Shown here in pieces: positions 8,882 through 16,549 of a stretch of DNA of 64,000 nt. The position numbers were made by a program, and so were the translations under genes. Location of the stretch: the NCBI RefSeq assembly GCF_026340565.1, contig NZ_JAPEPB010000001.1, forward strand, positions 4,130,501 to 4,194,500. Direction: 5' to 3'. Source of the stretch: Kitasatospora sp. NBC_01287. GTDB taxonomy: Bacteria > Actinomycetota > Actinomycetes > Streptomycetales > Streptomycetaceae. The first letter of the stretch is position 1, and the number at the start of each line of letters is the position of its first letter. The notes beneath the pieces were generated by a model. It did not search any database. It was not told the DNA's origin and saw nothing but the letters and a program-made list of their open reading frames with translations.

Positions 8882-10250
8882 GGTCTCCTCCTTCGTCGTC
8901 CTCGTCGTGCCGGTCGCTCTCTGGTCCGAACTCTGATCCGAACTCTGATCCGAACTCTGGCCCGAACTCGCCGCGGCGGCCGATCGGCGGCCGCGGGTCG
9001 TCGAAGGCACCGCTCAGTCGGGGCCGGCCCTCGCCGGTGGCGGGCGGGCGGGGCAGCGCGCGCTCCTTGAAGGCCTTCTGCGCGCGGATCGCGGCGTGCT
9101 GGAACACCAGGCCGAAGTCCGTCGCGGTGGGCACCCCTTCCGGATCGGCCGGGTCCCCGGCCGCGGGGCGGAAGGAGGGCCGGGCCGGGGCCCGGCCACG
9201 CCCCAGCACCTGGTTGCTGAGCGCCAGCAGCTCGGCGGCCCGCGCCACGCACTGCGGGTCGTCCCGGTTCCACGGCTCGACCACCGCCACCCAGGCCGGG
9301 TTGCGCCGCGCGAACTCCCGCACCAGCTCGCGCCGTCCGGGATCCTGCAGCACCCAGCGGTCCAGCAGCACCACCCCGGGGCCCTGCGGCCGCTCCAGCT
9401 CCATCAGCCGCCCGGCCGACAGGTCGAACTCGTGCACCGTCGGGTTCAGGTCGCACTGCCGGGCCAGCTGCATCGCCTTCTCGGCCAGCGCGGTGTCACC
9501 GCCGCGCAGGTAGGGCTGCCAGTCGGTGCGCCGGGCGCCGTAGTAGCCGGCATCGCGGTGCGCGGGCACCTCGCTGTCCTTGAACGCCAGCACCGCGATG
9601 ATCAGTTCGTCGGCCGGGGAGCGGCCGGGGAAGGCCGAGGGGTTGGTGGTGAAGTCGACCGGCTCGACCACCGGGACCACCGTCTCCAGTGCCACCTCGA
9701 CGATCCGCCGGGCCAGCTTGTAGACCACCTTCTCGTAGAGGCCCTGGTGGTGGCGCTGGGCCATCAGCGCGTACAGCCCGTCCTCGGCGTAGGCCCGTGG
9801 GAAGCTCGGGTGGTTGTACTGCACGGCGTGCGCCACCGGCGGCAGCGCGCCGTCCTGCATGCCCACCCAGAGCACCGGCACGATCGCGCTGTTCTGCGCC
9901 GCCCCACCGGGAGCGTTGGCCGCGCGCTGGGCGAAGGTGTACCACTCCTGCCCACACGGGGTGCTGCGGAAGAGCCGCGGGTGGTACAGCGGCACGAAGA
10001 CGCGGCAGGTGGCCAGCGCCTCGGAGATCTTCGCCGCCCAGTTGTCGCCCTGGTGCATGGTCTCGTCCATGAAGCCCACCGGATCGGCGGTGGGCAGCGG
10101 GGTCAGCTGCAGCACCGCCTCGCAGAGGTCCTCGTAGAACTGGCTGACCCGGGCGTTCGGATTGCGCGTGCCGACCGGCGGCATGTGCGCGTAGCTGAGG
10201 AAGAAGTGCGGCTTCGCCGAGGCCTTCCGCCCGCCTTCAGCGTCGTTCAC
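8871..10250 (-). CDS. fxsC: FxsC: TIR-like protein of the FxSxx-COOH system
   Basis: A 459-residue protein with an N-terminal TIR-like domain (P-H-F-F-L-S-Y-A-H near residue 14, F-M-D-E-T-M near 60, C-R-V-F-V-P-L-Y near 82). A second Rossmann-like region and an acidic repetitive tail follow. The tail reads E-F-G-P-E-F-G-S-E-F-G-S-E-F-G then D/E/H-rich to the end. The domain pairing and the position upstream of fxsT identify FxsC. The GTG start at 10250 has GGGAGG upstream. The tail is encoded by 12-bp tandem repeats. TIR domains can be NADases or signalling scaffolds; I see no clear catalytic glutamate assignment. Confidence 0.9.
   Translation of the reverse strand: MNDAEGGRKASAKPHFFLSYAHMPPVGTRNPNARVSQFYEDLCEAVLQLTPLPTADPVGFMDETMHQGDNWAAKISEALATCRVFVPLYHPRLFRSTPCGQEWYTFAQRAANAPGGAAQNSAIVPVLWVGMQDGALPPVAHAVQYNHPSFPRAYAEDGLYALMAQRHHQGLYEKVVYKLARRIVEVALETVVPVVEPVDFTTNPSAFPGRSPADELIIAVLAFKDSEVPAHRDAGYYGARRTDWQPYLRGGDTALAEKAMQLARQCDLNPTVHEFDLSAGRLMELERPQGPGVVLLDRWVLQDPGRRELVREFARRNPAWVAVVEPWNRDDPQCVARAAELLALSNQVLGRGRAPARPSFRPAAGDPADPEGVPTATDFGLVFQHAAIRAQKAFKERALPRPPATGEGRPRLSGAFDDPRPPIGRRGEFGPEFGSEFGSEFGPESDRHDEDDEGGDHDD
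8926..8969. repeat. 12-bp tandem repeat in the fxsC 3' end
   Basis: The unit CCGAACTCTGAT is repeated about 3.5 times with one variant copy. On the minus strand it encodes the E-F-G-S/E-F-G-P tail of FxsC. The same DNA in the frame upstream of fxsT would read S-S-D-Q repeats, but that frame precedes the preferred fxsT start. Confidence 0.8.
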
Positions 10251-10294
10251 GCAGCCTCCCCCGCGCCGACCGCCCGTCCCCCGCAGGGGCCTTC

Positions 10295-10324
10295 AGTGTA
10301 GGAAGCCCGGCTTCCCCAGGGGAA
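10295..10324 (-). promoter_or_regulatory. Candidate fxsC-fxsT promoter with nested palindromes
   Basis: On the minus strand TTCCCC (10324-10319), an 18-base spacer and TACACT (10300-10295) form a plausible -35/-10 pair about 45 bases before the fxsC start. Two abutting palindromes fill the spacer and the -35: GGAAGCC-C-GGCTTCC (10301-10315) and TTCCCC-A-GGGGAA (10312-10324). The palindromes are exact. The promoter and operator role is inference. Confidence 0.4.
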
Positions 10325-10374
10325 TACCGCGAGCCGCCCCACTCACTGATCATGCGTCAGGTCGCGGTCAACTG

Positions 10375-11274
10375 TCAGGCCTTTGCGACGATCTCCCCAC
10401 CGGAGCCGGAACCGGAGCCCGAGCCGGCACCGGAGCCGTGGCCGGCCCCGGGCCCGGCCCCCGTCCGGCCGGTCAGCTCCGCCAGCAGCCAGGCCCGCGC
10501 GGCGTCCACCGCGGGCCGCACCGGCAGCAGCACCGCCTCGGCCCCGCCCACCAGGCCGGTGGCGAGCGGGCCGAGCCCGGGCGAGATCCGCGCGAGCATC
10601 CGCGGGAAGTGCGCGTCGTCCAGGTCCACGCCGTCGAAGTGGACCCAGCGCGCCGCCCCGTCCGCCGCCCGCACCACGCACCCGTAGCGCTTGCGCGGCG
10701 GCGCCGGCACCCGGTACTCGGCCAGGTGCAGCACCGTGCACGCGGTCAGCGGCGCCCCCAGCATCAGCACCTGGGCGCCGGCCCGGTAGAGCGCGCCGAC
10801 CGGCGAGGCCTCGCCGAGGTGGCACTCGTAGGGGTGCTCGGCGGTCAGCTCCGCCGCCCGCGGGCCGAGCGCGGCGAAGGAGGTCTGCGGGTGCGCGCTG
10901 CGCCGCGCCCCCTCGGCGCGGCGCAGTTCCTCGGAGAGCCGGCCCACGGTGGGCGAGCAGGGCGTGCGGCGCGGGTCGAAGGGGGGCATCGCGGCCAGGT
11001 GGGCGGCCCGCTCGGCCGGCGTCAGGCCCGCGGTGGCCTGGACGTGCAGCCGGGAGGTGAGCGAGTTCTCCGGCGTCGCGGTGTACGCCACCAGCGTGCC
11101 GCCGGGGCCCAGCGCGGCCCGCAGCGCGGCCAGCACCTGCGCCGAGTCGCCCGCCGCCGGGGCGAGCGAGCGCAGCGCGGCGTGCACCAGCAGCACACCG
11201 GTCCGCGGCCCGACCCCGAGCCGGCGCAGCTGCGCGGTCAGCCGTGCGACGGCCGGCCGCTGCTCGGGCCGCAC
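10375..11274 (-). CDS. AAC(3)-like acetyltransferase of the Fxs locus
   Basis: A 299-residue member of the aminoglycoside N3-acetyltransferase fold. Characteristic blocks are L-L-V-H-A-A-L-R-S-L near residue 27, S-A-H-P-Q-T-S-F-A-A-L-G near 125, H-L-G-E-A-S-P-V-G-A-L-Y and T-V-L-H-L-A-E-Y-R. The enzyme family transfers acetyl from acetyl-CoA to an amine. It starts at GTG 11274, one base after the fxsB stop (TGAGGTG), so it is co-translated with the peptide maturase. A role in acetylating the Fxs peptide or a cofactor is more likely than drug resistance, although this is inference. The C-terminus is a G-S-G-A-G-S-G-S-G-S low-complexity tail. Confidence 0.85.
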   Translation of the reverse strand: MRPEQRPAVARLTAQLRRLGVGPRTGVLLVHAALRSLAPAAGDSAQVLAALRAALGPGGTLVAYTATPENSLTSRLHVQATAGLTPAERAAHLAAMPPFDPRRTPCSPTVGRLSEELRRAEGARRSAHPQTSFAALGPRAAELTAEHPYECHLGEASPVGALYRAGAQVLMLGAPLTACTVLHLAEYRVPAPPRKRYGCVVRAADGAARWVHFDGVDLDDAHFPRMLARISPGLGPLATGLVGGAEAVLLPVRPAVDAARAWLLAELTGRTGAGPGAGHGSGAGSGSGSGSGGEIVAKA

Positions 11275-11275
11275 C

Positions 11276-13795
11276 TCAGGGGCTCGTCAGCGCGGCGGGG
11301 GCGGCGCGCTCGGCCTCCCGTTCACCGCTCCCGGACGCGCTCTCGGGCAGGCTCCCGGGCAGGCTCTCGGACGCACTCCCGGACTCGCCCTCGGACGCGC
11401 TCTCGGGCAGGCTCTCGGCCACGCTGCCGGAGCCACCCGCGCCGACCGGCACCGCCAGCCAGGGCGCCACGGTGGCCCGCATCCCGGCCGCGAACCGCTC
11501 GCCGAGCGCGGTCAGCGAGCCCGAGCCGAGCAGCGTGTCGACGGCCCGGTCGGTGTGCCCGCGCCAGAGCGCCAGCTGCCCGCGGGCGAACTCCGCCGCC
11601 TCGCCGCCCACCCCGTCGTACGCCGCCACCCTGGTGCCCCAGAACTCGGTCACCGCCAGGTGCGCGTAGGTGCCCTGCAGCAGGCCCTCCAACGGCCGCG
11701 GGTCCTCGCGCCACGGCGCGTGGTAGTGCCGCCGGTCGGCGGGGTCGTACAGGTCGTGGAAGTCCAGCACCGCGCCCAGCTTGACGTGCTGGAACTCGTG
11801 CGCGATCAGCAGCGCCAGGACCGGCGCGGTGGCCGGGCGGGCGATCCCGACCGCGCCGAAGGCCTGCCGGGCGGCCGCGCTGATCTGCCGGCCCGCCCGG
11901 GAGGGGCGCAGCGGGGTGATGGTGCCGAGCCCGGCGGCGATCCCGGCGGCGTACCGCGGCAGGTCGCGCCGCGTCAGCTCCCACGCCTCGCGCAGCGCGC
12001 CGGTCCAGTCGGCGAGCAGCTCCTCGGTCAGCCGCTCCTCGACGGGCCACTGGTGGCTGTCGCGCTGCGGATCGGTGTCCTCCAGCGCCACCGTCCAGCC
12101 GCCCGCCAGCGCCACCCGGCGCACCGGCAGCCAGCGCTCACCGGTCGATCCGTCGAAGCCGACCACCTGCTCCGCGCCGCCGGCCGCCCGCACCGTGAAG
12201 CCCTCCGAGCCGCCGCGCACCCGCGCCTGCCCGGCGCCGCCGACCAGCACCCGGCCGAGCGTGGGCAGGTGCACCGCGCCGCCGCGCACCGGGACCGCCA
12301 GCTCCTCCTCGCGCCCGGCCCGCAGCAGCGCGGCCGCGGCGATCTCGGCCAGCCCGCCGAGGTCGGCCCGCGGGCCCTCGGCGTCCGCCCGCAGGCAACG
12401 CACCGCCCAGGCCCGGACGTAGGGGTGGGCGAGCACCGCGTCCACCGCGCGCGGTGCCTGGGCGTCCAGCTCGGCGAGCAGCTGCCAGGACTCCCCGGCC
12501 GCCGGGCCGACGGCCGCCAGCAGCCGGCGGGTCAGGTCGAGCTGCCCGGCGGCCAGCGCCGCGATCGTCGCCGCGTCGCCGTGGCCCCGGGCCAGCTGGT
12601 CGAGCTGATCGCCGGTCAGCACCGCTGGGGCGGACGGGACGGGCGGGGCCGCCGCGACGGTGGCGGGGGTGGTGATCCGGTCCCGGATGGTGGTGATCAG
12701 CCGCATGAGGTCTCCGCAGAAGACGGACGGGTTGTCGAAGCCGGCGCCCTCGCGCCAGCGGTGCGCGTAGAGCCCGCCGCCGCAGCTGCGGACCACCGGG
12801 CAGGCCCGGCACGCCTGGCTCAGCCCGGCCAGGCCGGACTGACGGGCCATCATGCCCGGATGCCGGGCCACCTCGTCCAGGCTGTTCGCGAAGAGGTCGA
12901 ATCCGGTCGCCGGCGCACCGTCATAGGCCGTTTTCAGACTGTCCGCCTGCTCGAACGAACCGTCGGTCTCGATCACCACCAGATCGGCCGGATCGAGCCC
13001 GAGCGACTCGGTCAGGCTGGAGTGGCCGCGCAGCGTGCGGGCGATCGAGTCGAAGGTGCGCACCGGGACCGGGCGACCCAGCGCCAGCCAGTGCTGATGG
13101 ACGGTCAGCAGCCAGTCGGCGTAGGGGTGCTCGCCCAGCTCGGCGGGACGCTTCGGCGGGGTGTCCCAGGTCGCGTGCGGCAGCAGGAAGTCGATCCGCG
13201 GCGGGTCCAGCGCCAGCAGCGCCTCCAGCACCCCGACCGGCTCGTTCGCCACGTCGATGGTGCAGAGCAGCCCGGCGTACAGGTGCCGGAACTCCGGCAT
13301 CCGCAGCAGCTCGACGGCCGCCAGCACCTGCGGGTGACTGCTGCGCCCGTCGGCGAACCGCCGGTGGCGGTCGTTGGCGGCCCTCCCGCCGTCGAGCGAG
13401 ATGCCGACCTTGATCCCGAGCTCGGCGAAGAGCTCGCAGAACTCCCGGTCCAGCCGCACCCCGTTGGTGTGGATCCGCAGGTCGAGCGCGCAGCCCTCGG
13501 GCAGTTCGGCCCGCAGCCGCTCGGCGGCCCGGCGCAGCAGCACCGGGCCGGCGAGCAGCGGCTCGCCGCCGTGCAGCACCACGTGCACGGCGGGCAGCCG
13601 GTGGGTGCGCGCGTGCTCCGCGATCCGCCGCGCCGCCTGGTCGAGCACCCGCTCACCGACCGCCCGGGGCCGGGCGCGCCAGCTGGTGTCGGCGTGCTCG
13701 TAGACGTAGCAGTGGTCGCAGGCCAGGTCGCAGCGGCTGTGCACCTTGAGCACGAACTGCCCGAAGGGCACCAGGGCCTCTGGGGAGTGGGTCAT
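11276..13795 (-). CDS. fxsB: FxsB: radical SAM/SPASM peptide maturase with HExxH extension
   Basis: An 839-residue protein. The radical SAM motif C-D-L-A-C-D-H-C uses Cys22, Cys26 and Cys29. SPASM-type auxiliary cysteines cluster at 329, 332, 338 and 360 (A-C-R-A-C-P-V-V-R-S-C-G-G-G). The C-terminal half (about 400-790) matches the fused beta-hydroxylase-like extension, with an intact H-E-F-Q-H at 666-670. The last about 40 residues are a Ser/Glu/Leu/Pro repeat tail. Related fused enzymes form three-residue cyclophanes on precursor peptides and some also hydroxylate. ATG 13795 is chosen because the protein then begins M-T-H-S-P-E-A-L-V-P-F-G like the family; no strong ribosome site is visible. 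It follows fxsA by 67 bases and is probably in the same transcript. Confidence 0.9.
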   Translation of the reverse strand: MTHSPEALVPFGQFVLKVHSRCDLACDHCYVYEHADTSWRARPRAVGERVLDQAARRIAEHARTHRLPAVHVVLHGGEPLLAGPVLLRRAAERLRAELPEGCALDLRIHTNGVRLDREFCELFAELGIKVGISLDGGRAANDRHRRFADGRSSHPQVLAAVELLRMPEFRHLYAGLLCTIDVANEPVGVLEALLALDPPRIDFLLPHATWDTPPKRPAELGEHPYADWLLTVHQHWLALGRPVPVRTFDSIARTLRGHSSLTESLGLDPADLVVIETDGSFEQADSLKTAYDGAPATGFDLFANSLDEVARHPGMMARQSGLAGLSQACRACPVVRSCGGGLYAHRWREGAGFDNPSVFCGDLMRLITTIRDRITTPATVAAAPPVPSAPAVLTGDQLDQLARGHGDAATIAALAAGQLDLTRRLLAAVGPAAGESWQLLAELDAQAPRAVDAVLAHPYVRAWAVRCLRADAEGPRADLGGLAEIAAAALLRAGREEELAVPVRGGAVHLPTLGRVLVGGAGQARVRGGSEGFTVRAAGGAEQVVGFDGSTGERWLPVRRVALAGGWTVALEDTDPQRDSHQWPVEERLTEELLADWTGALREAWELTRRDLPRYAAGIAAGLGTITPLRPSRAGRQISAAARQAFGAVGIARPATAPVLALLIAHEFQHVKLGAVLDFHDLYDPADRRHYHAPWREDPRPLEGLLQGTYAHLAVTEFWGTRVAAYDGVGGEAAEFARGQLALWRGHTDRAVDTLLGSGSLTALGERFAAGMRATVAPWLAVPVGAGGSGSVAESLPESASEGESGSASESLPGSLPESASGSGEREAERAAPAALTSP
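11332..11422. repeat. Imperfect repeats encoding the FxsB tail
   Basis: Variants of GCTCTCGGGCAGGCT and GGACGCGCTCTCGG recur through this stretch. They encode alternating S-E-S-L-P-E-S and S-A-S-E-G-E-S-G blocks at the FxsB C-terminus. The copies are degenerate, so boundaries are approximate. Confidence 0.55.
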
Positions 13796-13862
13796 GTCCG
13801 CCGCTCGCGGCTCGGGGGACGCGTGGAGTCCGCTGCTGACTGGTGGTCGGGTCGGTCCGGCC

Positions 13863-14042
13863 TCAGATCGAGGAGTTGAAGGCCGCGACGGCGATCTGGC
13901 CGGAATCCGCCCCCGGCAGCGCGCGATGCAGCGCGGCGGTGAGCTCCTCGGCCCCCAGGGTGGCCAGTTCGTCCAGCGACACACGGGCGCCGACCGGCAG
14001 TTCGGCGGGGACGGCGGGGGTGGGGGCGAGGGTCGTCGTCAT
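13863..14042 (-). CDS. fxsA: FxsA: FxSxx-COOH precursor peptide
   Basis: A 59-residue peptide ending A-A-F-N-S-S-I. This places Phe55 and Ser57 in the F-x-S-x-x-COOH signature that defines Fxs precursors. The leader has a V-G-A-R-V-S-L-D-E-L-A segment followed by an acidic/hydrophobic helix (E-E-L-T-A-A-L-H-R-A-L). ATG 14042 lies downstream of an AGAGGA-like site. It is the first gene of the minus-strand Fxs cluster and precedes the radical SAM enzyme by 67 bases. The expected modification is a crosslink between the Phe ring and the Ser beta-carbon, by analogy with known three-residue cyclophanes; the mature product is unknown. Confidence 0.9.
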   Translation of the reverse strand: MTTTLAPTPAVPAELPVGARVSLDELATLGAEELTAALHRALPGADSGQIAVAAFNSSI

Positions 14043-14372
14043 GTCGGGAGGTCCTCTTCGGGGGAGCCGCGGTTCAACTGCCGCGGGTGTGGGTAAAAGG
14101 TAGCCCCCCGCAAGGGCCATAGCAGGCCCATCGGCGCAAGTGGCGCGGGCTGCGCCAGGTCGCTCCACCCCCGGCACCGGCTCCGAGCTGCGACGACCCG
14201 CTGACAGACCGTCCGAAGAGGTTCGCGGACGTGGCAAAGACCACCCGGGCGGGCTACATCGTTTCGCGTAGCGGGGTGCCGTCCGAGCGCTCCGCGCGTC
14301 TAGCTGGCACCCCGCGCGCGGGGGGACCCCGTCACGAGCGGAGCCGCCACGGGCAGCCGTCACGGGCAGCCG
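14043..14372. other. Fxs upstream region and pdxH downstream region
   Basis: This 330-base gap lies upstream of fxsA and downstream of pdxH. Near 14273-14325 is a long inverted repeat, GCGGGGTGCC pairing with GGCACCCCGC across about 25 bases, a possible pdxH terminator. At about 14348-14375 the unit GGGCAGCCGTCAC is directly repeated. I could not assign an fxsA promoter with confidence, and there is no open frame worth calling. Confidence 0.5.
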
Positions 14373-15059
14373 TCACGGACAGAGCCGCTCCACCGTCCAG
14401 CCGCCGCCCTCGGCCGCCGTGTACCGCAGCCGGTCGTGCAGCCGGTTCGGCCGGCCCTGCCAGAACTCCACGCTGCGCGGCACCACCCGGTAGCCGCCCC
14501 AGAACGGCGGCACCGGCACCCCCTCGCCCTCGGGGTAGCGGGTGGCCAGCTCGGCGAAGCGCTGCTCCAGCACCTCGCGGGAGGCGACCGGGCTGGACTG
14601 CTCGCTGGCCCAGGCGCCGAGCTGCGAGCCGTGCGGGCGGGTGCGGAAGTAGGCGGCGGTCTCGTCGCGCCCGGTCCGCTCGACCGCGCCGCTGATGATC
14701 ACCTGACGCTGGATCGGGTGCCAGGGGAAGAGCAGCGAGGCGTGCGGATTGGCCGTCAGTTCGGCGCCCTTGCGGGAGCCGTAGTTGGTGAAGAAGACGA
14801 AGCCGCGCTGGTCGAAGCCCTTGAGCAGGACGGTCCTGGCGCTGGGGCGGCCCTCGGCGTCCGCGGTGGAGAGCACCATGGCGTTGGGCTCCACGACCCC
14901 GGCGCGCTCGGCCTGCGCGAACCAGCGGCAGAACTGGGTCACCGGGTCGGGCGCCAGGTCCGGCTCGGCCAGGCCCTCCTCGGCGTACTGGCGGCGCATC
15001 CGGGCGACGTCGGGGGCGGAGGTCTGGTGCGCGGGCTGGGCGCTGTCCGGGGTCTGCAC
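14373..15059 (-). CDS. pdxH: Pyridoxine/pyridoxamine 5'-phosphate oxidase
   Basis: A PdxH homologue catalysing FMN-dependent oxidation of pyridoxine or pyridoxamine 5'-phosphate to PLP. FMN and substrate-binding motifs include S-A-R-T-V-L-L-K-G-F, F-F-T-N-Y-G-S-R-K-G, S-L-L-F-P-W and R-T-R-P-H-G-S-Q-L-G-A-W-A-S, with the C-terminal signature E-F-W-Q-G-R-P-N-R-L-H-D-R. The frame is open to 15140. GTG 15059 (228 residues) gives a family-typical length. An internal ATG at 14999 (M-R-R-Q-Y) is an alternative that would give 208 residues. Its PLP product is the cofactor of SerC encoded nearby. Confidence 0.9.
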   Translation of the reverse strand: MQTPDSAQPAHQTSAPDVARMRRQYAEEGLAEPDLAPDPVTQFCRWFAQAERAGVVEPNAMVLSTADAEGRPSARTVLLKGFDQRGFVFFTNYGSRKGAELTANPHASLLFPWHPIQRQVIISGAVERTGRDETAAYFRTRPHGSQLGAWASEQSSPVASREVLEQRFAELATRYPEGEGVPVPPFWGGYRVVPRSVEFWQGRPNRLHDRLRYTAAEGGGWTVERLCP

Positions 15060-15384
15060 ATCAACATCATCCCGTACGACAAGCGGCGGACCGTGCTCGC
15101 CTATGGAATCTCGACATCGAGAGATATGGTGTCTCGCCAACGCTTTCGCCCCTTACGGTCCGGAGGATTGTCCGGAAACGACCGGTTCACACCGGAAGAT
15201 CCCCGGCTGTCGCCGGGTGCGACGTGAGGTCGAGCGGCCCATGGGGAAACATCACCGCAGTGGTGTATGGCGCAATGCACCCAGTGCCTGCCACTCTGGC
15301 ACCGAGTGCCAAACACCAAACGGTCACCGGCCATGCCGCCCCACCTCGGCGGCCGGCCATGTCACGTAACTGAGGAGCCGCGTG
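15060..15384. other. citA/pdxH divergent control region
   Basis: This is a 325-base divergent intergenic region. It is AT-richer near 15098-15135 (several ATG and TATGG elements), suggesting promoters. It contains an operator-like palindrome at 15297-15311, 71 bases before the citA start. No gene is supported. Confidence 0.55.
15297..15311. promoter_or_regulatory. Palindromic operator candidate upstream of citA
   Basis: TGGCAC-CGA-GTGCCA is a perfect 6+3+6 palindrome. Further CAGTGCC and GCCACTC half-sites lie just upstream (15281-15296). It looks like a dimeric repressor site. A CIRCE element was considered, but the spacing (7 instead of 9) does not fit. Confidence 0.4.
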
Positions 15385-16485
15385 ATGTCCGATTTCGTAC
15401 CCGGGCTTGAGGGAGTCATCGCTTTCGAGAGCGAGATCGCCGAGCCGGACCGCGAGGGCGGTGCGCTGCGCTACCGCGGCGTGGACATCGACGAGCTGGT
15501 CGGCCACGTGTCGTTCGGCAACGTCTGGGGCCTGCTGGTGGACGGCAAGTTCAACCCCGGCCTGCCCTCCGCCGAGCCGTTCCCGATCCCGGTGCACTCC
15601 GGCGACATCCGGGTCGACGTGCAGTCGGCGCTCGCCATGCTCGCCCCGGTCTGGGGCCTGAAGCCGCTGCTCGACATCTCCGCCGAGCAGGCCCGCGACG
15701 ACCTCGCGCGCGCCGCCGTGATGGCGCTCTCCTACGTGGCCCAGTCGGCCCGCGGCCAGGGCCTGCCGATGGTCCCGCAGAGCGAGATCGACAAGGCCGA
15801 GACGGTCGTCGAGCGCTTCATGATCCGCTGGCGCGGCGAGCCGGACCCCAAGCACGTCAAGGCGATCGACGCCTACTGGACCTCGGCCGCCGAGCACGGC
15901 ATGAACGCCTCCACCTTCACCGCCCGCGTCATCGCCTCCACCGGCGCGGACGTGGCGGCGGCCCTGTCCGGCGCGGTCGGCGCGATGTCCGGCCCGCTGC
16001 ACGGCGGTGCCCCCTCGCGCGTGCTGGGCATGATCGAGGAGATCGAGCGCACCGGCGACGCCACCACCTGGGTCAAGAACGCGCTGGACAAGGGCGAGCG
16101 CCTGATGGGCTTCGGCCACCGCGTCTACCGCGCCGAGGACCCGCGCGCCCGCGTGCTGCGCCGCACCGCCAAGGAGCTCGGCGCGCCGCGCTTCGAGATC
16201 GCCGAGGCGCTGGAGAAGGCCGCCCTGGAGGAGCTGCACAACCGCCGCCCCGACCGGGTGCTCGCCACCAACGTGGAGTTCTGGGCCGCGATCATGCTGG
16301 ACTTCGCCGAGGTCCCGGCGCACATGTTCACCTCGATGTTCACCTGCGCCCGCACCGCCGGCTGGTCGGCGCACATCCTGGAGCAGAAGCGCACCGGCCG
16401 CCTGGTCCGCCCGGCCGCCCGCTACATCGGCCCGGCCGCCCGCAGCCCGCGCGAGATCGAGGGCTACGCGTCGATCGCGGACTGA
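15385..16485 (+). CDS. citA: Citrate synthase (second, citA-type)
   Basis: A 366-residue citrate/2-methylcitrate synthase condensing oxaloacetate and acetyl-CoA. Catalytic signatures are visible: S-G-P-L-H-G-G-A (first His), M-G-F-G-H-R-V-Y-R (second His) and the Asp region I-M-L-D-F-A-E-V-P. ATG 15385 follows GAGGAG (15372-15377) with 7-base spacing; an in-frame GTG three bases earlier is less well placed. The coding 3' end begins a 20-bp tandem repeat that runs past the stop. Upstream lies a TGGCAC palindrome that may be regulatory. Confidence 0.9.
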   Translation: MSDFVPGLEGVIAFESEIAEPDREGGALRYRGVDIDELVGHVSFGNVWGLLVDGKFNPGLPSAEPFPIPVHSGDIRVDVQSALAMLAPVWGLKPLLDISAEQARDDLARAAVMALSYVAQSARGQGLPMVPQSEIDKAETVVERFMIRWRGEPDPKHVKAIDAYWTSAAEHGMNASTFTARVIASTGADVAAALSGAVGAMSGPLHGGAPSRVLGMIEEIERTGDATTWVKNALDKGERLMGFGHRVYRAEDPRARVLRRTAKELGAPRFEIAEALEKAALEELHNRRPDRVLATNVEFWAAIMLDFAEVPAHMFTSMFTCARTAGWSAHILEQKRTGRLVRPAARYIGPAARSPREIEGYASIAD

Positions 16486-16525
16486 CCCGGTCTATCGCGG
16501 ACCGACCCGGTCGATCGCGGACCGA
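16471..16525. repeat. 20-bp tandem repeat straddling the citA stop codon
   Basis: The unit TCGATCGCGGACTGACCCGG occurs at 16471-16490, again with two changes at 16491-16510, and partly at 16511-16525. The first copy encodes the last residues S-I-A-D and the stop of citA. The others are non-coding. Confidence 0.85.
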
Positions 16526-16549
16526 TCACCCGTCAGCCCGCTCCGGGCC

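Noticed and set aside
4613..9070. A 1485-residue plus-strand open frame opposite fxsT
   Set aside because: It is a GC-rich antisense shadow. The translation is Gly/Val/Arg/Leu/His-rich with no domain, while the minus strand encodes clear ATPase, NB-ARC and TPR motifs.
10375..11274. Stand-alone aminoglycoside resistance gene
   Set aside because: The AAC(3) fold is real, but the gene is one base downstream of fxsB in the Fxs operon, so a pathway role is more likely than drug resistance.
10949..13879. A 976-residue plus-strand open frame opposite fxsB
   Set aside because: Antisense artefact of high third-position GC; the radical SAM and HExxH motifs lie on the minus strand.
15286..15313. CIRCE heat-shock operator
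   Set aside because: The half-sites resemble GCACTC/GAGTGC, but the spacer is 7 rather than 9 bases and no chaperone gene is near.
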